NCBI RefSeq assembly: GCF_005116505.1 | Contig: NZ_SWBR01000001.1 | Coordinates: forward strand, 744,001-808,000 | Source: Pedobacter polaris | GTDB lineage: Bacteria; Bacteroidota; Bacteroidia; Sphingobacteriales; Sphingobacteriaceae | DNA length: 64,000 nucleotides | Reading direction: 5' to 3' | In this document: positions 44,939 to 54,600 of the stretch, one piece after another | How positions within the stretch are numbered: the first letter of the stretch is position 1 | Layout of the letters: every line of letters starts with the position of its first letter | The notes under the pieces: model-generated | Database searches by the model: none | What the model was told of the DNA's origin: nothing | The model's input: only the letters and a program-made list of their open reading frames with translations | Program-made: the position numbers and the translations under genes

Positions 44939-46159
44939 ATGAAAAGAAGACTTCAATTACTTCCAGTAACCATTTTTATAGTATTATTCTTTTTGCTGAA
45001 CTGGTACACGTTAAACGGCTTACAAGTTATTGCTACCCAATCATACGTACCAACTATATTTTGGTCAGTTATTTCGTTAAGTGTTTTTGCATTAATTTAT
45101 GCCATTCAAGGGATACAAAGTAGAGGCATGGGAATGTTTTTTAAGATTGCTACTCATGCCTTTTTAATGCTTTTTGTAAGTGAACTTATTTTTGCGATCA
45201 ATTTACTACTTGAAGACATTTATAGATTAATAGCTGGCTTATTTCACCTTGTTTTAGATGGGAAATTTTTGATACCTATTCGAAACCCATTTTTAATCAA
45301 TTTTGGAGTTGGTCTTTTTTTGGTATCCATTTTATTGTTTTTATATGGCATAATAAAAGGAAAATATGCCTACAGAGTGATTAAGCATACTTTGTATTTT
45401 AAAGACTTACCTGAAGCATTTGACGGATTTACCATTACACAAATCTCGGATGTTCATGCTGGAAGTTTTGCCAATCCAACAGCCGTACAAAAAGGGATTG
45501 ATTTGATTAATAGGCAGGAATCGGATGTGTTTGTATTTACAGGAGATTTGGTGAATAATAAAGCAGAAGAGATTAAACCCTGGATTGGACATTTTTCTCA
45601 AATTAAAGCTAAATATGGTCAGTTTTCTGTTTTGGGCAACCATGATTATGGTGATTATGTGAAGTGGGAAAATGACTTAATTAAGAGAGGAAATTTACAA
45701 CAGCTCAAAAAATATCATTCAGATTTAGGTTTTCGTCTCTTACTAGATGAACATGTTGAGTTGACCAAAAATGGGCAGAAAATAATTTTAGCAGGAATAG
45801 AGAACTGGGGCTTAGGATTTGGTGAGAGAGGAGATTTGCAAAAAGCACTAACAGGAACAACTGCAGAAGAATTTAAAATTCTATTATCTCATGATCCATC
45901 TCATTGGGAAGCACAGGTTAAGGATAATCCTTCAAAAATACATTTAACATTAGCTGGCCATACCCATGGGATGCAATTTGGCATTGAGGCTTTTGGTATT
46001 AAATGGAGCCCAGTAAAATTGAGATATAAACATTGGGCAGGTATTAAAAAAGAAAATGAAAGAGTTTTAAATGTAAACCGTGGCTTTGGCTTTATCGGGT
46101 TTTCTGGAAGAATTGGGATCTGGCCAGAAATTACAGTTATCGAATTGAAAAAAGGATAA
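44939..46159 (+). CDS. Membrane-anchored metallophosphoesterase
   Basis: A 406-residue protein with four or five N-terminal membrane helices (about residues 5-150) and a calcineurin-type phosphoesterase domain: TQISDVHAG, FTGDLVNN, LGNHDYGDY, SHDP and AGHTHGMQFG supply the metal ligands. The start at 44939 (MKRRLQLLP) gives a proper basic N-terminus; an upstream start would add a few unrelated residues. The substrate is unknown; related YaeI-type enzymes hydrolyse phosphodiesters at the membrane. Confidence 0.9.
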   Translation: MKRRLQLLPVTIFIVLFFLLNWYTLNGLQVIATQSYVPTIFWSVISLSVFALIYAIQGIQSRGMGMFFKIATHAFLMLFVSELIFAINLLLEDIYRLIAGLFHLVLDGKFLIPIRNPFLINFGVGLFLVSILLFLYGIIKGKYAYRVIKHTLYFKDLPEAFDGFTITQISDVHAGSFANPTAVQKGIDLINRQESDVFVFTGDLVNNKAEEIKPWIGHFSQIKAKYGQFSVLGNHDYGDYVKWENDLIKRGNLQQLKKYHSDLGFRLLLDEHVELTKNGQKIILAGIENWGLGFGERGDLQKALTGTTAEEFKILLSHDPSHWEAQVKDNPSKIHLTLAGHTHGMQFGIEAFGIKWSPVKLRYKHWAGIKKENERVLNVNRGFGFIGFSGRIGIWPEITVIELKKG

Positions 46160-46292
46160 CCTTAATAATTCTACAATCTGTTATGGAATAAGACCATTAA
46201 CCTAATCTTACTTACAGTTTAAGTTAAATTTTGTGAAAAACATAAAATGCTGAAAACTAAGAATTAAGTTTGTAACAGGTAATTATTGTCTT

Positions 46293-49132
46293 TTGAAAAA
46301 ACGCTACTCATTTTCTCTATTATTTTTATTGATACTGTGTACATCAACTTTGTTTGCACAGAACAATAGAAGGGTTAGCGGTTTAGTTACTGATAGCAGC
46401 AAAGTTGTAATAAGTGATGCCAATGTTTTACTAATTGCTGGTAAAGACACCTTACGCACCACTACAGATGTTGATGGTTATTTTAATTTCTCAAAGATTA
46501 AAACAGATCAATTTTCTTTAAAAATCTCCATAACAGGTTATAAAGAGTTTAGCCATAGCTATTCATTTGGTAAAGAAAGGCAGCTAGATATTAAAGGGAT
46601 CGAGCTTAGTTTTTCAGGCAATATGCTAAAGGAAGTTGTAATTAAGTCTAAGCCTAATCCGATAAGAATAATGCAAGATACTGTAGAGTATAACGCTGCA
46701 GCATATCAGGTATTAGAAGGAGATAATGTTTCAGATTTGTTAAAGCAGTTTCCGGGTTTAGAAGTTGATGATGAGTACAATGTTAAAACAATGGGTAAAG
46801 AAATGGTTAAGCTACGGATTAACGGAAAAGATTTTTTTACCAATAATGTAAAAGATTTTATTGGTAGGCTGCCAGTGGGAATTGTATCTAAAATACAAAT
46901 TATAGATGATTTTGGAGATGAAGCAAATTTTACTGGACTAAAGATTGGTGAGCCTACAAAAATGCTAAACATTGTTACCAAGCCTGGGATGAATAGAGGA
47001 AAATTTGGTAGCGTAAGTTTAAATGGCGGAACCAATGATCAATTGGGGAGTAATGCGAATATGAACCTATGGAATGACAATAAACAAAGTAATGGTGGAA
47101 TAAACTACACTACTTCAAACAATGGAGCCGGAACAAGTCAAAATATAGGTTTAAATTCTAGTTATAGGAATAAGCTAGGAAAAAATGGAGGAATTGGAGT
47201 TAACTACAATTTTGGAGGTAGTAATGGCGCTTTTACTAGAGAACAAAGTATAGAAACCTTAAACCCGCTAGGAACTTTTTATAATAATTCAGCTAGCAGT
47301 GGTGAAAATAAAAACAATAACCACAACCTAAATACCAGTTTTAATTTTAACAATAAGAAAATATACATGAATGCTTCAATAGGAGCTTCATATAACAGTG
47401 GCAATAATTTAAGTTCTTCTTTTAACAACCAAACAGGTATTATTAGACAAGATTTGAAAAACATTAATCAGTCAAAAAATAGCTCACCCAGAGTAAATGC
47501 CAACATTAATTTTTCAAAAGTCTTAAAAAATAAAAAGAACAGCTTTTCTGCAAATTTTGGATTTTCATCATCAGAGAATAACTCAAACCAAAATATTAGT
47601 ACAAATACACTTTATTATAATAAGATAACGCAAGTTTTAGAAAAAGATTCATTGTTAAATAGAAACCTAATTACACACGGTAACAATCAAAATATCAACA
47701 TTGGCTTTAATTTTAGTCTTGGTTTAAAAAAACCTAAAGATAGCTTGGCCCGCAAAAGCTTAAACTTTAATTATAATGGGTCTATTGGAAGAAGCAGTAA
47801 TGATATTCTACTTTGGTACTAGATAATTTAAACAATCGACCAAGTTATGTCGACTCCTTAAGTACACAGTACACTTCTGTAACTATTAATCAGTCTTTTG
47901 GCATAAATTACAATTACAACAACAAAAAGATGAGGTATAATCTTGGTTTTAATGCAAAACCTAGTTTTATGAGCAGCAATTACATTAATCTCCATCAAAA
48001 AATAAGAAATAACAATTTAAATTATGCGCCAAATATTAATTTAAGCAGAACAATAGCCAAAGGAAAAACATTGTCTGTTAATTATAGTGGTAGCAATAAT
48101 AACCCTTCATCTTATCAATTACAGCCCATTAGAAACACACAAAACTTACAGAATATTGTAATTGGTAATCCTAATTTGAAATCTTTTTTTAACCATAACC
48201 TTTCTTCAAGCTACAATTACGTAAATCTTAAAACCGGAATATCTGCACAAACCGGATTAAACTTTTCTACTACTCAGAATGAGATTGTTAACAATGTAAT
48301 TTTAATCCCAGATACTTTAAATAGCGTAAAACAAGAAACCCGATTTGAAAACACAAACGGAACCTATAATGCAGGAAGTAATTATGTATTTAACGTTCCT
48401 ATTAAAAAGAATAAGTTATCTATTTCTTATGGAGGTAATTTTGGGATTTCAAATCGAGCAATATTTATTAATAATATTAAAAGCTATAATAAGGGGTTAA
48501 ATCTTTCACAACAGGTAAATGCTAATCTAAACCTTAAAAAAATTTCTATATCTGCAAATACAAATTATAGTTTTAGCTCTAACAATAATTCGATGAACTT
48601 AAATTCATTTAATGAGGCTGCCTCCTTTAATTTGGGTCAAATTAGTGGAGCTGCTTTTTTTAAAACACATAGTTATAGAGCCGATTTAAATAGTTCTTTA
48701 AGGTTAAAAAAACTTTCTGTTACATCAAATGTAAATTATAGCCTCACCAATAATGATGCAGATTTTAGCAATGAAAATTTAAAGAAAGTTAAGAGCCTAA
48801 ACCTATCACTTTCTGCAAGAGCTACTATAAGAAAATCCTATCATGTAGGTTTTAATGCGACTAAAAGAATTAATGCCGGATACTCTCTTGCAAACACAAA
48901 TCCACTTTTGTTGAATGCAAATTTAAACAAGACATTCTTTAAAGATCAAGCGTTAAGTTTAAATATTAATGCTAACGATTTATTAAATCAGGGGAATAAC
49001 TTATCTCGTTATGTAATGGGAAATTCGATAATAGACAGCAGAACAAATCAGGTTACCCGAGTTTTTACTTTTGGACTAAGTTATAATATATCCAAATTTG
49101 GAGGAAAGACGTTTCGAGTTGATGCAGATTAA
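46293..49132 (+). pseudogene. TonB-type outer membrane protein (OMP_b-brl_3), frameshifted
   Basis: A signal peptide, a CarboxypepD_reg domain (about residues 25-110), a degenerate TonB plug (about 115-225) and a long barrel with Asn/Ser-rich strands. The first frame ends at 47822, after SSNDILLWY. The barrel continues in another frame, YSTLVLDNLNNRPSYVD, to 49132, and together they give about 946 residues, the normal family size. Joining requires one missing base at about 47801-47806; nothing there is a slippery heptamer and there is no long homopolymer. The gene starts at TTG 46293, 16 bases after the expected start site of a TAAGTTTG box (46265-46272). Probably a barrel of unknown ligand, now inactive, unless the base is a sequencing error. 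Confidence 0.82.
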
Positions 49133-49226
49133 AAATAAAAATAGTGTAGCGTTTGCCCATGTTGTCTCGTTTTAGAAGAAAACAGTTAATGGCCGTTAAC
49201 AAATATTTTACTTTTAAAATTAAATC

Positions 49227-49922
49227 ATGAAAATCTCTTTAAAATTTAAAACAATAATAGCTGCTCTCTTTATCACACTTGGTTTGGCTTCATGCTCAAA
49301 AATTGATGGGGATCAAACCCCAATTCAGATTTCTGGGTTAAGTCTTATTCATGCATCACCTACAATCGAAAAACTTGATGTATATGTAGACAATACAAGA
49401 GCTAACGTTGAAGATTTTGCATTTGGTGCTAAGATAGATTATCTAAATGCCTATTCTGGAGACAGAAATCTAACAGTTACCAAAAAAGGCTTAACTACCA
49501 AATTAACTTCAAAATTGTTGAAATTAGAATCAGGGTTAGGTTACTCTGTTTTTGTTGTAGATAAGTTTGAAACGGTTGACTTATTGATGTTACAAGATAA
49601 TTTAGCAAAACCAGCAGCTGGAAAAGCAAAAATTCGTTTTGTGAATTTAAGTCCTGACGCTGGAGCTTTAAATTTAGAGGTTGTGGGTAAAACGCCAGAC
49701 TTGATAGACAATAAAGCATTTAAAGAATATAGTGAGTTCGTAGCTATAGATCCAGCCGAAAAGGTAAGTTTTAACATTAAAAATAAAACTTCGGGAGCAG
49801 TAGAAACAACTCTTGTGGATATCAAAATTGAAGATGGCAAAATATATACCCTTTACGCAAAAGGATTAAAAGCAACTGCAGATGCAACTAAATTCGGGGC
49901 TGCTATTTTTACACACAAATAG
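49227..49922 (+). CDS. DUF4397 lipoprotein
   Basis: A 231-residue lipoprotein (lipobox LASC, Cys near residue 24) with the DUF4397 pattern: LSLIHASPTIEKLDVYVD near the start and a second repeat KIRFVNLSPDAGALNLEV. The family consists of two related beta sandwiches, usually surface or periplasmic in Bacteroidota. Function is unknown. It lies about 95 bases after the broken outer-membrane gene and ends at a terminator. Confidence 0.85.
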   Translation: MKISLKFKTIIAALFITLGLASCSKIDGDQTPIQISGLSLIHASPTIEKLDVYVDNTRANVEDFAFGAKIDYLNAYSGDRNLTVTKKGLTTKLTSKLLKLESGLGYSVFVVDKFETVDLLMLQDNLAKPAAGKAKIRFVNLSPDAGALNLEVVGKTPDLIDNKAFKEYSEFVAIDPAEKVSFNIKNKTSGAVETTLVDIKIEDGKIYTLYAKGLKATADATKFGAAIFTHK

Positions 49923-49930
49923 TAAACTCC

Positions 49931-49962
49931 AAAGCCATCAGTATAAGCTGATGGCTTTTAAA
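49931..49962 (+). terminator. Rho-independent terminator
   Basis: AAAGCCATCAG (49931-49941), six-base loop, CTGATGGCTTT (49948-49958), short T-run. Confidence 0.8.
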
Positions 49963-50024
49963 ATGAATACTTAATAGCTTAATATATGGTAAAAAACGTA
50001 TAGTCTTTAAATTTAGAGAGAAAA

Positions 50025-50594
50025 ATGCTCAGATTTGAGGATGTCATAAAGGGATGTATTAGAAACGACAACAAGAGCAAGGAAATGGTTTATAAATCAT
50101 TTTATGGCTACCTTATGGCTGTTATTTTACGTTATACTAATAATAGAACTGAAGCTGAAGAACTGGTAAATGACACCTTTATAAAGGTCTTTAAATCAAT
50201 ACACCTTTTTATTTTCCCAAGCGAAATTCCCTATGCAGAAAAAGCTTTTAAAGCTTGGATTGGGAAGATTGCTTCTCGTACCGCAATAGATTTTTTAAGA
50301 ACAAGAAAAAGTTTTTTGTCAATAGACGATTTTACAGAAGAAGCTGAACCTGTTTCATCAATCAACGTCATCTCTGCATTAAATGTAAAGGATATTTTAA
50401 AATTGCTTGATGACTTACCAGAAATACAAAGACTGATATTTAACCTGTTTGAAATAGAAGGTTTTTCACATCAAGAAATTGCTAAAATATTTAAAATACC
50501 AGAAAGCTCAAGTCGGGTTTACCTAACAAGAGCCAAACAGAAATTAAGAACATTATACTCCAATACACTAATTAATACATATGAAACCAACTGA
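50025..50594 (+). CDS. ECF RNA polymerase sigma factor
   Basis: A 189-residue ECF sigma factor. Region 2 is around YTNNRTEAEELVNDTFIKVF, and region 4 around LPEIQRLIFNLFEIEGFSHQ followed by EIAKIF with SSSRVYLTRAKQKL. It lacks the C-terminal extensions of some other groups. The coding end overlaps the next gene by 14 bases, and that gene encodes the predicted anti-sigma partner. Confidence 0.93.
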   Translation: MLRFEDVIKGCIRNDNKSKEMVYKSFYGYLMAVILRYTNNRTEAEELVNDTFIKVFKSIHLFIFPSEIPYAEKAFKAWIGKIASRTAIDFLRTRKSFLSIDDFTEEAEPVSSINVISALNVKDILKLLDDLPEIQRLIFNLFEIEGFSHQEIAKIFKIPESSSRVYLTRAKQKLRTLYSNTLINTYETN

Positions 50595-51864
50595 ACCTAA
50601 TAAGCCACTCAATACTGAGCTAATTGCTCATGTAAGAGAGCGCCTTTTGGAGCATGAGGAAGCTTATGTGCAGGGGGCTTGGGAAAAATTTAATGTATCA
50701 GAAAAAAAACAAAGGCCACTAGTTTTTATGCCTTTTTTACAAGGTGCCGCCGCAATTCTATTGATTGGATTCATCACCTTTTTACTTACTAATAAAAAAC
50801 CTAGTACAGAACAAGACACAAAAGTTGTTACAAATAAAACGCAATCTGCTGAAAAAGTTAGTGTTAAACCCAAAGAAGTTATAGCTAATAATGAAACTAG
50901 TAGTCCATTTAAAGAAGAAAATTTAAATGCTTTTAAGGAAAGTGTTAAGATTAACCACCTTAATCAAGAAGCTGATAAAAAAGGATTTGAAGACAACTTA
51001 ACTAATTCCCAGAACCAGCCTATAGTAACCAATTCAAATCAACTATATCAAGCACAAAAAGTAATTGAACTACCAGCTGAGAAAGTTGTTTCAAAACCAA
51101 TAGAACAAGTAATTGTGGCAAATAAAGGGGAAGAACAAAAGGTTAGCACTATGGATTTTCTGGAAAATGAAACCAAAAATAATAAAGATAAAAAATCAGA
51201 TAATGTAGTTGATAAAAAGCAAAGTAAATTTACTCTTGGCTTAGTTGTGGCTCCATCTTTTGGTAACGTTAAAAAACTAAATATGGGTTACGGAGTAAGT
51301 GTGGATTATAGCCTATCTGATAAATTTTCTTTAAACTCTGGAATAGCATATAACCAAATGGCGGCTTCAAAAGGAGCGGATAAGTCAATGTCCTATGATT
51401 CGCCTGTAACTAATTCGGCAATAGCTAAAAATAGCAGTACTAAGAGTTTAGAATCTGTAGAGGAAAGGGTAACTGGAATAGATATCCCATTGGAAATAAA
51501 ATATCATGTAAATAAAAACTTCTATGCTAATTTTGGTGTATCTGCCTTTGCTGTAATTAACCAAAAAAGAAATAACACTTATATAGAGGAGAAATTGGTT
51601 CAACAATCAGCCGGTACATCAGCGGCGTCAATTCAATTCAGTAATGTTTTAGTGTCAGAAAGGGTAACAGAAAAAGAAGAGCCGGCAAAAATTGATAACT
51701 ATTCTTATCTAGGTTTTTATAACCTTTCTTTTGGCTATAAAAAGAAAATCTCTAAACATAATTCTTTTGCAATAGAACCATTTTTGAAATTACCAATGAA
51801 GGAAGTTAAAACTGAAAATTTAAAGCTAATAGGTACTGGCGTTAAATTAAAGTTTGACTTTTAA
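50581..51864 (+). CDS. Predicted dual-membrane-spanning anti-sigma factor (Dma-like)
   Basis: A 427-residue protein with a short cytoplasmic N-terminus (about 1-55, including LLEHEEAYVQGAWEKF, the type of helix that binds sigma factors), one membrane helix (about 58-77), a disordered Asn/Lys/Glu-rich segment (about 80-215), and a C-terminal beta-barrel (about 215-427; repeated short strands such as FTLGLVVAPSFG, ending in Phe). There is no signal peptide. Layout and position match the dual membrane-spanning anti-sigma factors described in Bacteroides: inner-membrane anchor, linker across the periplasm, outer-membrane barrel. The overlap with the sigma gene fits. The sequence alone does not prove the topology. 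Confidence 0.75.
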   Translation: MKPTEPNKPLNTELIAHVRERLLEHEEAYVQGAWEKFNVSEKKQRPLVFMPFLQGAAAILLIGFITFLLTNKKPSTEQDTKVVTNKTQSAEKVSVKPKEVIANNETSSPFKEENLNAFKESVKINHLNQEADKKGFEDNLTNSQNQPIVTNSNQLYQAQKVIELPAEKVVSKPIEQVIVANKGEEQKVSTMDFLENETKNNKDKKSDNVVDKKQSKFTLGLVVAPSFGNVKKLNMGYGVSVDYSLSDKFSLNSGIAYNQMAASKGADKSMSYDSPVTNSAIAKNSSTKSLESVEERVTGIDIPLEIKYHVNKNFYANFGVSAFAVINQKRNNTYIEEKLVQQSAGTSAASIQFSNVLVSERVTEKEEPAKIDNYSYLGFYNLSFGYKKKISKHNSFAIEPFLKLPMKEVKTENLKLIGTGVKLKFDF

Positions 51865-51889
51865 ACTAAATTTCTGTTGTTTGATTGGC

Positions 51890-51897
51890 TATCTTTG
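51890..51897 (+). promoter_or_regulatory. -7 element TATCTTTG
   Basis: Exact consensus match 19 bases before the ATG at 51917. Confidence 0.55.
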
Positions 51898-51916
51898 TAA
51901 AAAAGAAGCAGATTAG

Positions 51917-52498
51917 ATGAAAGGTAATTGGACAAAACATATCAAAACGGTAATACTTGTTACCATTGTTTTGGTAATTCTATTCGTTCCGGCTGCTAAG
52001 GCAACATTGATACAAGGCTTAATGGAAATTGGCTTATTTAAGCCATCTATTGAGGATAAGAAATCGGAACTAGATGCTGACTTATCTACCATAAAATTTA
52101 AAGATGCAACAGGTAAAGTGATTAGTCTTGCAGATTTAAAAGGTAAAGTAGTTTTTCTTAATTTTTGGGCCACTTGGTGTCCACCATGTTTAGCAGAAAT
52201 GCCATCAATAAATATGTTCTATGAGCAATTTAAAAATGATAAGGATATTGTCTTTTTAATGATTGATGCTGATGGTGATTTTCCAAAAGCGCAAGCCTAC
52301 ATGGATAGAAAAAATTATAAACTACCTGTATATACCTTTGGAAGTGATATACCCAAAACTCTTTTCAAGGGGTCGTTACCAACTACTGTGGTTTTGGATA
52401 AACAAGGCAGAGTTTCGCTGAACGGAGAGGGGGCGGCAAATTACGCAAGCTCACAATTTATCACATTTATTAAACAATTAAAGGATTTGAAAGATTAG
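51917..52498 (+). CDS. TlpA-like thioredoxin domain protein
   Basis: A 193-residue membrane-anchored thioredoxin-fold protein. A single helix (about residues 10-28) precedes a TlpA/ResA-type domain with LKGKVVFLNFWATWCPPC, the CPPC active site near residue 90, and the cis-Pro loop GSLPTTVVLD. It should reduce or isomerise periplasmic disulfides, possibly in cytochrome c maturation; no such genes are near. The gene is preceded by its own promoter box. Confidence 0.9.
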   Translation: MKGNWTKHIKTVILVTIVLVILFVPAAKATLIQGLMEIGLFKPSIEDKKSELDADLSTIKFKDATGKVISLADLKGKVVFLNFWATWCPPCLAEMPSINMFYEQFKNDKDIVFLMIDADGDFPKAQAYMDRKNYKLPVYTFGSDIPKTLFKGSLPTTVVLDKQGRVSLNGEGAANYASSQFITFIKQLKDLKD

Positions 52499-52538
52499 TC
52501 AATAGTTGATAGTCTATAGCCTGTATATCTATTGACTA
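52496..52538. repeat. Inverted repeat overlapping the stop codon
   Basis: TAGTCAATAG (52496-52505) and CTATTGACTA (52529-52538), 10-base perfect arms, 23-base loop. The first TAG is the stop of the upstream gene. No T-run follows. Confidence 0.5.
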
Positions 52539-52568
52539 TTAGCCATGAGCTATTAAACAATGTAAATT

Positions 52569-52829
52569 ATGCAACAACCATTTGATATAGAAATAGGAAA
52601 TATCAATTATGCTATTTTCCCTGAAGGAAATGATACCTATGTAGTTTTTAAGGAAGGAAAAGAATATGTTCAGATCCAAAAAGATACTGCTGAGCAATGG
52701 ATAAAACTTGATAGTGAAACAGGAATTCCGAAGTTTGATTTTGATGAAGAAGCTAACCAGATTGGTAAATTAATAACTGCTTATCATGAAAATCCTCCAA
52801 TAGATGAGGATGATGACGAAGAAGAATAA
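52569..52829 (+). CDS. Small acidic protein, paralogue 1
   Basis: An 86-residue soluble protein. The first 45 residues form beta strands (FDIEIGNINYAIFPEGNDTY, VVFKEGKEYVQIQ), followed by WIKLD, an IGKLI segment and a run of acidic residues at the end. It is clearly related to the gene at 53954: both have I-x-V/I-N/G-x-x-Y-x-I, a V/T-F-K repeat, W-x-(K/R)-(I/L)-D and IG(K/R)LI. No family is recognised. It precedes the metallophosphoesterase gene by about 30 bases. Confidence 0.75.
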   Translation: MQQPFDIEIGNINYAIFPEGNDTYVVFKEGKEYVQIQKDTAEQWIKLDSETGIPKFDFDEEANQIGKLITAYHENPPIDEDDDEEE

Positions 52830-52859
52830 TACTAAAAAATTAACTAGCCATTCTATTTG

Positions 52860-53948
52860 ATGCGTAAACTGTTACAAAAATTATTGAGTGGCTTTGTTAT
52901 TAAAATGGCTAATAAATATGCATCTAGACCGAAAAAGGAAAGAGTGCATGAAGCCTTAACAAAACTTTATAGTGAGATTGTAAAAAATCCTGGTAAGAGA
53001 GGTTTGTTGTTTAATTTTGATGAAAATGACAAATACATTGTTTTCTCCGACCAGCATAAAGGGGCTAGAAATTATGCAGATGACTTTGGCTTTGCTGCCA
53101 ACAACTACATTACCGCTTTAAGCTACTACAATCAAAATCAATATACTTTCATCAGCCTTGGAGATAGCGAAGAGCTATGGGAAAACACATTAGAAGCTGT
53201 TAAAACTCATAACAAAGAGACTTTTGCAATAGAAAGTCTATTCTTACAGAGAAACGCGTTTGTAAAGGTTTTTGGTAATCATGATTTATATTGGGATAAT
53301 GATCCTTTAGCGGGTTACCAACTGGAAAAAATTTATGGCCAGAAAGTTAAGATTTATGAAGGACTTATACTGCAAACAAGACTAAACGATAAACCTTTAG
53401 CTATTTTTTTAACCCACGGACATCAAGGTGATTTAGCAAGCGATGGCAACTGGTTTAGTAAATGGTTTGTATCGAGAATTTGGGCGCCATTGCAGGCATA
53501 TTTACATATCAACCCTAATACACCAGCGTTTAATAATCAGCTCAAATCTACACATAACCAATTTATGTATGAGTGGGCGGCAGCTCAGCAGTCTGTTTTA
53601 GTTACAGGGCACACGCATCAACCTGTTTTTAATTCATTAACTCACTTAGAGCGTATATATATTAGGCTTGATGATGCTAGAAAAACAAAAAATAAGGTAG
53701 AAGAAGACCAACTGTTAGATCAGATGCGAAAAGAGCGAATTATGGGTGCTACCGTGCCACCTTTTTCTGCCTATAAGCCAAATTATTTTAATACGGGTTG
53801 TTGCTGTTTTAGTGATGGAGATATTACAGGCTTAGAAATTATAGGTGGTAAAATAAAATTAATAAAATGGGCCTATCAGGAGAATAAACAATCTTCGAGA
53901 ATAGTTTTAGAAGAGACAGATTTGGTTAACTTACAAAGCGAAGTTTAA
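52860..53948 (+). CDS. Metallophosphoesterase family protein
   Basis: A 362-residue calcineurin-type phosphoesterase without signal peptide. The metal ligands are in IVFSDQHKGARNYAD, ISLGDSEELWE, VFGNHDLYWD, LTHGHQGD and VTGHTHQPVF. The N-terminus is helical and Lys-rich. The ATG at 52860 is preferred over a TTG one codon earlier. It is flanked by two paralogous small genes, so the three likely form one operon. The substrate is unknown. Confidence 0.9.
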   Translation: MRKLLQKLLSGFVIKMANKYASRPKKERVHEALTKLYSEIVKNPGKRGLLFNFDENDKYIVFSDQHKGARNYADDFGFAANNYITALSYYNQNQYTFISLGDSEELWENTLEAVKTHNKETFAIESLFLQRNAFVKVFGNHDLYWDNDPLAGYQLEKIYGQKVKIYEGLILQTRLNDKPLAIFLTHGHQGDLASDGNWFSKWFVSRIWAPLQAYLHINPNTPAFNNQLKSTHNQFMYEWAAAQQSVLVTGHTHQPVFNSLTHLERIYIRLDDARKTKNKVEEDQLLDQMRKERIMGATVPPFSAYKPNYFNTGCCCFSDGDITGLEIIGGKIKLIKWAYQENKQSSRIVLEETDLVNLQSEV

Positions 53949-53953
53949 ATTAT

Positions 53954-54184
53954 ATGGAAGATTCATTTTTTATTAAGGTAAACGGTATCGTTTATGAAAT
54001 TGTTCCGGAAGAAGGAAATACCTTTACAATTTTTAAAAACGATAGTGAATACACTCAGGTTTTAAGAAACAAGAATAAAAAATGGATGCGTATTGACTAT
54101 AAAACTGACGAACCAATTCTTGAAGAAAATAAAGAGGTTGAAGATATAGGTAGGTTGATTGATAGGGCTTTGGGAAGAGATTAA
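53954..54184 (+). CDS. Small protein, paralogue 2
   Basis: A 76-residue paralogue of the gene at 52569, with FIKVNGIVYEIVPEEGNTFT, the WMRIDYKTDEP block and a final DIGRLIDRALG helix. It lacks the long acidic tail. It begins five bases after the metallophosphoesterase stop. The presence of one copy on each side of that gene suggests binding to it or a similar regulatory role, which is inference. Confidence 0.75.
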   Translation: MEDSFFIKVNGIVYEIVPEEGNTFTIFKNDSEYTQVLRNKNKKWMRIDYKTDEPILEENKEVEDIGRLIDRALGRD

Positions 54185-54198
54185 AAGTTAATGGATTT

Positions 54199-54444
54199 TT
54201 AATTTTCTCTTTCCCTAACAATTAAAAAATAGATTACGTATAACCACCCAAAAAAACCAGCAAGAATTGAGGTTAAAACAGAGTTTGTTCTTGTCCAACA
54301 TATTGCTATAGCTAAAGCACTTCCAATTCCAATGCCATTTCCAATAACAGTATTTGAAACAGCACGATCTTGAGCAAAAAGAGGATGGATGCTTATAAAC
54401 AAAAATATGGTGATTAATAAAGATGATTTAAAAAACGTTTTCAT
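54199..54444 (-). CDS. Small secreted membrane protein
   Basis: An 81-residue protein with a signal peptide (MKTFFKSSLLITIF..., cleavage after LFAQ) and two hydrophobic segments separated by a short Arg/Thr-containing loop (GIGSALAIAICWTRTNSVLT, then LAGFFGWLYVIYFLI). It probably sits in the inner membrane. No known family is evident. It is convergent with the small gene at 53954. Codon use looks like that of the neighbours. Confidence 0.6.
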   Translation of the reverse strand: MKTFFKSSLLITIFLFISIHPLFAQDRAVSNTVIGNGIGIGSALAIAICWTRTNSVLTSILAGFFGWLYVIYFLIVREREN

Positions 54445-54492
54445 AATTAAATGTAAATAAATTCTCCTAGAAACATTAGTAGTATTTCATTT

Positions 54493-54600
54493 TGCCCCGC
54501 TTTCATTATCCTTTCTCTTAGTGAGCTGCTTTTTTCTGCTTCTTGTGAAGAAGCCTATTCTGTAAATTCACAGGAGTAACTTCAACATGTAAAATCAATA
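54493..54600 (-). pseudogene. Decayed comM fragment
   Basis: About 108 bases align to the interior of comM at about 59683-59787 on the same strand, with roughly 85% visible identity. One-base gaps (TGTAAATTCAC against TGTAAAATTCAC, and TGTAAAATCAAT against TGTAAATCAAT) break the reading frame. It encodes the LHVEVTPVN region and part of the following block. It is the left boundary of the accessory island. Confidence 0.8.

Noticed and set aside
47813..49132. Second outer-membrane frame as an independent gene
   Set aside because: It would begin at a TTG without promoter or signal peptide and is the missing half of the upstream barrel.
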